Source: Furfurilactobacillus curtus (GTDB lineage Bacteria; Bacillota; Bacilli; Lactobacillales; Lactobacillaceae). From it: DNA of 64,000 nucleotides. The position numbers and the translations under genes are program-made. The stretch is from assembly GCF_045862785.1 (NCBI RefSeq), contig NZ_BQXO01000006.1, positions 34,243-98,242 on the forward strand. Direction: 5' to 3'. Below the pieces are notes generated by a model. The model saw only the letters and a program-made list of their open reading frames with translations, was not told the origin of the DNA and made no database searches. Shown one piece after another: positions 58,221-64,000 of the stretch (position 1 is its first letter; the number at the start of each line of letters is the position of its first letter).

Positions 58221-59546
58221 TTAGTATCCGTAACCTGTGTAGCCACCAGTATTCTTAGAATCTTTCCCAGTGGCATTAGCTGTATCCCCCGAGGTGTTTG
58301 AATTACCAGCACCGTAATTAGGGTTGAGTGAGCTGTCAGAGCCACTGTTGTAGGCCTTGTCATATTGCGAGGCCGTATTTGTGTCTTTGCCCCAAGTTGA
58401 AGCGGTGTCGGCTGTTTCACCGTAAGAAACTGATGGCGCATAAGCCGCTAGTGAGGCAGGGACATAGCTAGCAAAACGTTTACCTGTTTTTGCTTTTGGT
58501 AATTGCAGTTGTTTTCGGACCTCGTTGGTGATGCGTTGCTTCTCCGTCGTTGGCAGCACTTCAAAACTTTGGCCGGCGATATCGTCACTGACTCCCTGAA
58601 CGTGGTCTGAGACAACATGTTTCGTAGCAGGGCGATAGTTATTAGCCAAAGCAATCATATCGCCAAAAGTGAAATCGGTTCGTGACTGACTCGCAATAGA
58701 ATTTAAAAAGTCTTGATTTAATAAGTTCGATAAGTTGCCACTCTTCTTTAACAATGCGGTAATTACGATTCGCTGACGCAGTGTTCGGCCATAGTCACTC
58801 TCAGGATCTTGATAGCGCATTCGGGTAAATTTAAGCGCTTGTGCACCATTAACATGGATCTTTTTGCCCTTAACGAATTTTTGGTTTTCATAAGTGAATG
58901 AGAGTGGCGGCACAATGTCGACACCGCCGACTTTGTTGATCACTTTTTCTAAGCCACCCATGTTGAGGAGGGCGTAGTAGTCAATTGGCACGTTAAAGAG
59001 TTTTTCAGTTGTTTTAATAGCTGTTTTTGTCTGACCGAAGTAGTAGGCGGCATTGATCTTAGTTGGAAATTCGTTTTCATAACCGACAACCGACACTAGT
59101 GAGTCACGTGGAATGCTGATCATCGTGGTCGTCTTCTTTTTTGGATTAACAGTAACTAACATCATTGAGTCGGTTCGCCCGCCAGCCCATGCCTTAGAGT
59201 TTCGTCCCAAGGCACCGACGTCGGTGCCCATCAACAGGATTGAAATAGGTTTACCCTTCTTGATTTTGGCACTAACGTCTGTTGCCTTGGCGCCATTAAC
59301 TGAATTAAACATCTCATTAGAAGAATGTTTTAAATTGTTGTATAGCTTGAAGCCAAAACCGCCAATAACCAATAAGAGCACTGCAATAATTGCAAAAAAG
59401 GTGTTTCGAATGGGATGGCGATGACGTCTAGGCGGTTTAGGGTCGTTATTTTGAGGTGACGCCGAAGATGAGTCTTCGATAAAATGATTGCCATGCGTTC
59501 GCCGATCATAGCGATTTAAGCGCGAGTCTTGATTGTCGTTGTTCAT
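58221..59546 (-). CDS. LytR-CpsA-Psr (LCP) family glycopolymer transferase
   Basis: 441 residues. A basic cytosolic N-terminus (~45) is followed by one TM helix (TFFAIIAVLLLVIGGFGFKLY) and the extracellular LCP domain: ISILLMGTDVG, GGRTDSMMLVTVNPKKKTTTMISIPRDS (Arg and Asp of the pyrophosphate site), and ALKFTRMRYQDPESDYGRTLRQRIVI (R..D.GR..RQ motif). It transfers teichoic acid or polysaccharide from lipid carrier to peptidoglycan. The last ~80 residues are a low-complexity Ser/Thr/Asn/Gly-Tyr tail (ending GGYTGYGY), longer than in most homologs and probably wall-embedded. SD CGGAGG. Monocistronic. Confidence 0.93.
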   Translation of the reverse strand: MNNDNQDSRLNRYDRRTHGNHFIEDSSSASPQNNDPKPPRRHRHPIRNTFFAIIAVLLLVIGGFGFKLYNNLKHSSNEMFNSVNGAKATDVSAKIKKGKPISILLMGTDVGALGRNSKAWAGGRTDSMMLVTVNPKKKTTTMISIPRDSLVSVVGYENEFPTKINAAYYFGQTKTAIKTTEKLFNVPIDYYALLNMGGLEKVINKVGGVDIVPPLSFTYENQKFVKGKKIHVNGAQALKFTRMRYQDPESDYGRTLRQRIVITALLKKSGNLSNLLNQDFLNSIASQSRTDFTFGDMIALANNYRPATKHVVSDHVQGVSDDIAGQSFEVLPTTEKQRITNEVRKQLQLPKAKTGKRFASYVPASLAAYAPSVSYGETADTASTWGKDTNTASQYDKAYNSGSDSSLNPNYGAGNSNTSGDTANATGKDSKNTGGYTGYGY

Positions 59547-59922
59547 AAATTCCTCCGGGTTAGCTAGGTCTGATCACCATTGCAGACGAGCACGGTTAGA
59601 TAAAAGAAGTCGATCGTGATCTAAAAGTCGTGATCAGCCAAAATAACTGGCCACAAATTAAATGGACTTGTTATTGATAAAACAAGTTTGTTGGGTGGCA
59701 GTAATGGTAGCTGCAAATCGTCATTCATTGTACCAGTTGGTAACAATGACCACACTCATTCTAAGGATTTGTAATCTGATTATCTCGACTTAAGCCATTT
59801 CTTTAGAAATCTTTTCCGGTTCACGACAAACTAGGGGCTAAAATAAGGATCAAAATTGTAGTAGTCTTGGCATTACAACATTTTTTAAGGAAGCCTTAAC
59901 TGGTTAAAGGAGCGTAAAGCTC
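59547..59922. other. Noncoding interval between LCP and PAP2 genes
   Basis: Carries the LCP promoter (minus) and upstream sequence for the plus-strand genes. No conserved RNA or repeat recognised. Confidence 0.4.
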
Positions 59923-60000
59923 ATGAACGAACCACGGCGATTCGGCAAGGGTGTGCTATACTTTGTCAATGGTCTTTTGACCGAATTTAGACCCCGGTAA
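59923..60000 (+). CDS. Possible 25-aa small ORF upstream of PAP2 gene
   Basis: A start with GGAG ten bases upstream encodes 25 residues: NEPRRFGKGVLYFVNGLLTEFRPR after Met, a basic start, a hydrophobic centre and a basic end. The stop lies 22 bases before the PAP2 ATG. It could be a leader peptide or chance ORF. A TATACT promoter-like box (59958) inside it speaks against translation. Confidence 0.25.
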   Translation: MNEPRRFGKGVLYFVNGLLTEFRPR

Positions 60001-60021
60001 ACGGGGGGAGGTTCAAAATTT

Positions 60022-60684
60022 ATGTTGATTGAGAAAGAAAGGGGCCGCGGACTCATCTTAACCGTGACCACCATCTTGTTTTTAATGTTAGCGGCAATGG
60101 CAATGCGGCAATCGCAGTTGCTTGGGTTGATTGATTCAGAGATGGTCAATCGCATTCCACGTAATAGTGCTTTCGCCACAGCTGTGTTTTCAGCAATTAC
60201 GAAACTAGCTAGTCCGTCATTTGATTTAGTCTATATGGTGCTGATCGCCGGTTGCTTATGGTTCTTCCATTATCGTATTCCAGCCTTGTGGGCATTAGGA
60301 TACGGTTTGGGAGGGAATGTTTTAGGCACACTGATTAAGCACATTGTGGCTCGATCCCGTCCGATCGGTCATTTACCCGCTGATGATGGTTATAGTTTTC
60401 CCTCTGGACATGTGTTGGGCACCTTCATGGTGGCAGCTATTTTGTTTTTAGTGGTTCTACCAGTGATCAAAAGCCGATTACAGCGCCTGCTAATTCAAAC
60501 GATTCTATGTATTTGGGTGTTGCTGGTGATGTTCAGTCGAGTCTTCCTACAGGCACATTTTCCGACAGATACGATTGGCGCCGTATTGCTTGCGTACGCT
60601 TGGTTGCAGGTGGCTGAATACTTGTACATATGGTTAGCGCCCCAGTTAAAACAATGGTCTTGGTTAAAAACATCAAAGCTTTAA
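60022..60684 (+). CDS. PAP2-family membrane phosphatase
   Basis: 220 residues, six membrane helices. The tripartite phosphatase signature is KHIVARSRP (KxxxxxxRP), YSFPSGHVLGT (PSGH) and SRVFLQAHFPTDTIG (SRxxxxxHxxxD). It is likely an undecaprenyl-pyrophosphate or phosphatidylglycerophosphate phosphatase acting on the outer membrane face (family knowledge). GGGGGGAGG precedes the ATG. A terminator follows. Confidence 0.92.
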   Translation: MLIEKERGRGLILTVTTILFLMLAAMAMRQSQLLGLIDSEMVNRIPRNSAFATAVFSAITKLASPSFDLVYMVLIAGCLWFFHYRIPALWALGYGLGGNVLGTLIKHIVARSRPIGHLPADDGYSFPSGHVLGTFMVAAILFLVVLPVIKSRLQRLLIQTILCIWVLLVMFSRVFLQAHFPTDTIGAVLLAYAWLQVAEYLYIWLAPQLKQWSWLKTSKL

Positions 60685-60689
60685 TGAGC

Positions 60690-60720
60690 AAAAGTCTACA
60701 TGACAATGTAGGCTTTTTTT
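60690..60720 (+). terminator. Terminator after PAP2 gene
   Basis: AAAAGTCTACAT and ATGTAGGCTTTTTTT form a hairpin with a T7 run. Confidence 0.92.
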
Positions 60721-61267
60721 GTTGTGCTAAGTCACTTTGTTACCCCCACTTAGCATAATTTTGTTAATTGGATCAGTTTGCCAACTGCCCAATTCGGCTA
60801 GTGTTGATCATTTATTTGATCCCCATGGAGCGACTGAGCGTGTTGCTGTATCGGCTAGTATGCAATAAGAATTATGAAGAGGCGTTTAACAAGTGCTCCT
60901 AGTGGTAACAGATTCGAAAATGTTATAAATTGTACGCAATAGGTTTATTAAATGAACTAATGATAATAAATCAATAAATTGTTTTAGCGTTGTCTATTTT
61001 AAACCGAGTTTTATAAGCCCAACTAACAGCATTAATGACGTTAATAAAATGTAACGAAATAGTTATTAAATATGATTAATTTGAATCAATATAATGCCTT
61101 AATTATTGACCTATTAATGCTACAATTAGTGATGTCACAAATAAGATAACCATTTATTTAAACGTTCTTTTTTAGCCTTAACTTAAGCGAGTAAATAGTT
61201 TTATTTCTTCAGTTAACTTTTTTGTGCTGAATGGATGACTGGACGAACTTAGGCCTCGGAGGAGCAT
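60721..61267. other. AT-rich upstream region of surface protein gene
   Basis: About 550 bases without an ORF, more AT-rich than its surroundings, with A/T tracts (60925-61160). It probably contains the promoter and a long 5' UTR of the adhesin gene. No defined operator found. Confidence 0.45.
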
Positions 61268-64000
61268 ATGAGAAAGCAGAATCAAGCACAATCGGAACAT
61301 TACAAAATGTATAAGAAGGGCAAGCAGTGGCTATTTGCGTTAGTGACGCTATTTGGTGTCGGCATTACGGCCAACCTGACGACTGTCCATGCGGCCACTG
61401 ATAGCGGCCAGCCGGCTGAAGCAGCAGCCAGTCCGACGAGCAACCCCATGCAAGAAATCTCCTTAACGACGAGCAGTGCCTCAGGGGTTGCCTCAGCTGC
61501 CTCAGCACCTGCTAGTCAACAGTCATCTGGTGACACATCATCAACGACTTCACCAACTGATAGTGAAGCGAAGTCCGTTACGACTGATTCCACGACGAGT
61601 ACTGAAGCACAGCAGCAATCGGCAACCATCCAGGCGACCGCTAGTGATCAAAAAATGGCGACTTCAACGGCGCCTGATTTAAGTGTAGCTTCACAGACGA
61701 CGACACAAGCGGCTAGTTCGACGACTAGTGACCAAATAGCACTGCCAACTATGGCACCAACAGCGGTCCGCATGAATACAGTGGCTGACGGAATCGAGCG
61801 AGTTAGTTTGTTAGCGACGGATGCTGTGTCAGCCGCTGATCAGCCGACTGCACCGACGCTAACTGGGGCGCCTTCTTTATCTAATTTTTATGTGAATGGC
61901 GCTACTGTTACCTATAATCAGAGCACAACCTTATCTTTGAACCACATTTATAACCCCTCAGGTAGTCAGCAACTATACGGAGTCTATGTTGTATTACCGC
62001 CGTCAGTTATGGGGGCCTCATTATCTGTGATCCAACAGGCAGCTAATAACCTGGTTACAACGATGCAAAATGAAAAATATTCGATTGCTTCTATGACCGT
62101 CTATCAGTTGCCAAATTCGGTTAGTGGGCGGGAAGTCTATTACTTACGTCCTAATGATGGTGCTAATGCCGCTGGTGCTATAACAGCCGTTGAGTTTGAC
62201 TTTCCAATTCAAACCGGATTAGCTACTGATCCAGCCGTGCCCGTAAGTTGGCAGATGAATGCAAACACTAATGATCAGTTAATAACGAACACGGTTATGT
62301 TTGCTGGGGCAAGTAATTATACGTCAGGTGGTTTCTATCCGACCGTTAGTGCGACAACGGTCGGTATAATCGGGGCTGTCGACCAGAATGTACAAGGAAT
62401 TGTATACTCCGGTATTGCCCGAAGCTTTTCTTATAAACACTCAACAATCGTTGACACATACAATGTGATTGATGGTACCACTGGCAAACAGATCACTTCA
62501 AAAGCAGTTCAGGGTCTGGATGGCAGCAGCTACTCACGAGCTACACCATCGACAGGAACGAATACAAACGCAGTTGATACTTTAGCTTCATTGGGCCTAA
62601 GTTCAACACAGTATGATCAGGCCAGCATGACGATCAATTCGGGGACGTTTTCTGATACTGAATATTTCTCTGGTGATACGACTGGGACGGGTTCCAGCTT
62701 TCCGGGCAGTACGTACACGATTACCGTCTATGAGAATGCCGCCAAAGTTGCTGTTAATTATGCCTATGAGCAGTTGGATGCTAATGGAAATCCAGTTTTG
62801 GGTAGCGATGGTAAGCCAATTCTGACACCGATGACGGGGCTAGATGCAAGTTCATACCCAACGGAGGCAACTTATCCAAATGGCACCGTGTTAAACGGCA
62901 CTGATGTTAATTATGTAATTCCCACGAGTGTGACGACACCACCAACGGGTTATACTTTTGCGTCAACTCAAGGCTCTTTGACGGGGGCTTTGCTGAATAC
63001 GCCACAAACAGTAACAGTTATTTTTAAACAAGATCCGGCCACTGTTACTGTGAATTATTATGCAGTAGATCCGAATGGCAATCCTTACTATAGTTATGAT
63101 GTTAAAAATGATGACGGCAGCGTGACTACACAGTACACGACGGATTCAAGCACACCGGGAGCAAAGCCGTATTTGCTAAATCAAAGTGGTGAAGTTCCTC
63201 CTCTGGACGGCTTTTTTGGTGACACCTATACGACAAATGCTCCAGCGCAGGTAACCGATCTTGTAGCCGGTCTGCCATATCATAACTATTATCAACTATA
63301 CGGAACCATTGATGCTAATGGCGTAGTGACAAAGGGTGCGGCCTCTATTTCTGGTAATTATGGGGCAGGTTCAAATACCATTGGTTTCTACTATGTCAGG
63401 CAGGTACCCACTAGTGAAACGTATACGGATACGTTAGGAAATGTGTTGGCAACACCGATTAATCAGGCCTGGATTGATGGTCAAACAATTTCCTTATCTG
63501 AAATTAAGAGTTTTGACGGGACCACCATTGATTGGGATAAGTCAATAGTCTCTCTGGTTGATACCATAACACCGTCTGCACCTGAATCTATTCGGGATTT
63601 TGTTACTACAACTTCCGAACTTTCTCAGCCAGCTACTGATGCCCAAGTTTTAGCAGCTTGGCCAGGATTTTTACAAGCTTTTTCTGCTACAAAAGTGGCT
63701 GCAGGAATGCAGTTTGCTGCTGTTACGATTAATTACGTGTATAAGCTAAATGTGACTGATGTTATCCTGCAAGGTGGCAGTAAAGTTTACGATGGGCAGC
63801 CAATTACGGCAGCCGTCACGGCAGTGACCACCATGCCAAATGGACTAGTGACGACTGGCTTGAGTCAAGGGACGGATTACCCCGTTAGTGGTTCAGATTC
63901 CGAGCTGACGAATGTTGGATTATACACGGTGACGCTGACAAAAGAAGGTTTGGCAAAGTTAGAAGCACAGAATCCTAACTATGACTTTACGGGGATCACC
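61268..64000 (+). CDS. Large KxYKxGKxW-type surface adhesin (5' part, cut by window end)
   Basis: Open from the ATG at 61268 (SD CGGAGGAG) to the window end, 911 residues with no stop. The signal peptide contains KMYKKGKQW (residues 13-21), a KxYKxGKxW motif typical of accessory-Sec or large lactobacillar surface proteins, then a hydrophobic core and probable cleavage after VHA (residue 42). Residues ~45-200 are a low-complexity Ser/Thr/Ala/Gln region, probably glycosylated. Next come beta-rich stretches with MucBP-like units (VAVNYAYEQLDANGNPVLGSDGK; VTVNYYAVDPNGNPYYSYD) and, near the end, an MBG/YDG-type module (VILQGGSKVYDGQPITAAV). A C-terminal LPxTG anchor is expected outside the window. 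Function inferred: adhesion to mucus or biofilm. Confidence 0.88.
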   Translation, partial: MRKQNQAQSEHYKMYKKGKQWLFALVTLFGVGITANLTTVHAATDSGQPAEAAASPTSNPMQEISLTTSSASGVASAASAPASQQSSGDTSSTTSPTDSEAKSVTTDSTTSTEAQQQSATIQATASDQKMATSTAPDLSVASQTTTQAASSTTSDQIALPTMAPTAVRMNTVADGIERVSLLATDAVSAADQPTAPTLTGAPSLSNFYVNGATVTYNQSTTLSLNHIYNPSGSQQLYGVYVVLPPSVMGASLSVIQQAANNLVTTMQNEKYSIASMTVYQLPNSVSGREVYYLRPNDGANAAGAITAVEFDFPIQTGLATDPAVPVSWQMNANTNDQLITNTVMFAGASNYTSGGFYPTVSATTVGIIGAVDQNVQGIVYSGIARSFSYKHSTIVDTYNVIDGTTGKQITSKAVQGLDGSSYSRATPSTGTNTNAVDTLASLGLSSTQYDQASMTINSGTFSDTEYFSGDTTGTGSSFPGSTYTITVYENAAKVAVNYAYEQLDANGNPVLGSDGKPILTPMTGLDASSYPTEATYPNGTVLNGTDVNYVIPTSVTTPPTGYTFASTQGSLTGALLNTPQTVTVIFKQDPATVTVNYYAVDPNGNPYYSYDVKNDDGSVTTQYTTDSSTPGAKPYLLNQSGEVPPLDGFFGDTYTTNAPAQVTDLVAGLPYHNYYQLYGTIDANGVVTKGAASISGNYGAGSNTIGFYYVRQVPTSETYTDTLGNVLATPINQAWIDGQTISLSEIKSFDGTTIDWDKSIVSLVDTITPSAPESIRDFVTTTSELSQPATDAQVLAAWPGFLQAFSATKVAAGMQFAAVTINYVYKLNVTDVILQGGSKVYDGQPITAAVTAVTTMPNGLVTTGLSQGTDYPVSGSDSELTNVGLYTVTLTKEGLAKLEAQNPNYDFTGIT

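Overview
The window looks like a chromosomal segment from a member of the Lactobacillaceae. The reasons are the low-to-mid GC Gram-positive style, strong AGGAGG-type ribosome binding sites, the gltX-cysS-mrnC-rlmB-sigma factor-rpmG-secE-nusG-rplKA-rplJL order, a KxYKxGKxW-type signal peptide, a ThiW/TPP-riboswitch unit and an extra enolase. Genus and species cannot be fixed from sequence alone. I see no rRNA, tRNA, CRISPR array, prophage or complete insertion sequence.

Layout. 1-2.3 kb: remnant of a RelB/RelE-type toxin-antitoxin pair, a PNPOx-like flavoprotein and an LD-carboxypeptidase. 2.5-5.9 kb: ABC exporter plus two-component system in one operon (linearmycin-resistance/YvfRSTU-like layout) behind a large inverted repeat. 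6-11 kb: an orphan gene, an XRE-type membrane regulator broken by a hairpin repeat, ndk, an XRE/membrane pair, and a decaying PadR-DUF1048-ABC exporter operon. 11-19 kb: SDR/MerR divergent pair, GNAT, P-type ATPase, enolase paralog, rhodanese-like/MarR pair and a secreted matrixin-like protease. 19.3-22.8 kb: TPP riboswitch with thiW, and two MDR dehydrogenases. 23-29 kb: a cyclic-di-GMP/exopolysaccharide operon (degenerate EAL, small membrane partner, GT2 synthase with a frameshift, EAL phosphodiesterase, NADH oxidase, GGDEF cyclase). 29-33.5 kb: LacI regulator, MFS sugar transporter and GH13 glucosidase with visible cre and operator palindromes. 33.5-38.2 kb: TMEM175-like channel, tandem hairpin repeats, an APC amino-acid permease behind a Ser/Thr-codon leader peptide and attenuator, and an LLM flavin oxidoreductase with an F420-reductase-like partner. 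38.2-53.5 kb: housekeeping genes (rpiA, dut, radA, PIN-TRAM protein, gltX, cysS, mrnC, rlmB, sigma factor, rpmG, secE, nusG, ribosomal L11/L1/L10/L7-L12). 53.6-64 kb: CPBP protease, CDF metal exporter, cold-shock protein, split ThrE-type Ser/Thr exporter, LCP ligase, PAP2 phosphatase, and the start of a large surface adhesin cut by the window end.

The two most unusual signals are noncoding. First, at least eight copies of ~117-120 bp imperfect hairpins form two sequence families that share one architecture. They keep the same unpaired motifs (CTGTGC, TGCTCG, CACCC) while their stems change by compensatory substitution. They occur in tandem with 120/121-bp periods, and one copy interrupts a regulator gene. 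Second, the permease leader at 34.6-34.8 kb has nine consecutive Ser/Thr codons placed exactly where a stalled ribosome would shift a 1:2/3:4 to 2:3 RNA pairing. This predicts ribosome-mediated attenuation of a Ser/Thr permease. Several loci (relBE, XRE regulator, PadR operon, GT2 synthase) are visibly decayed or frameshifted.
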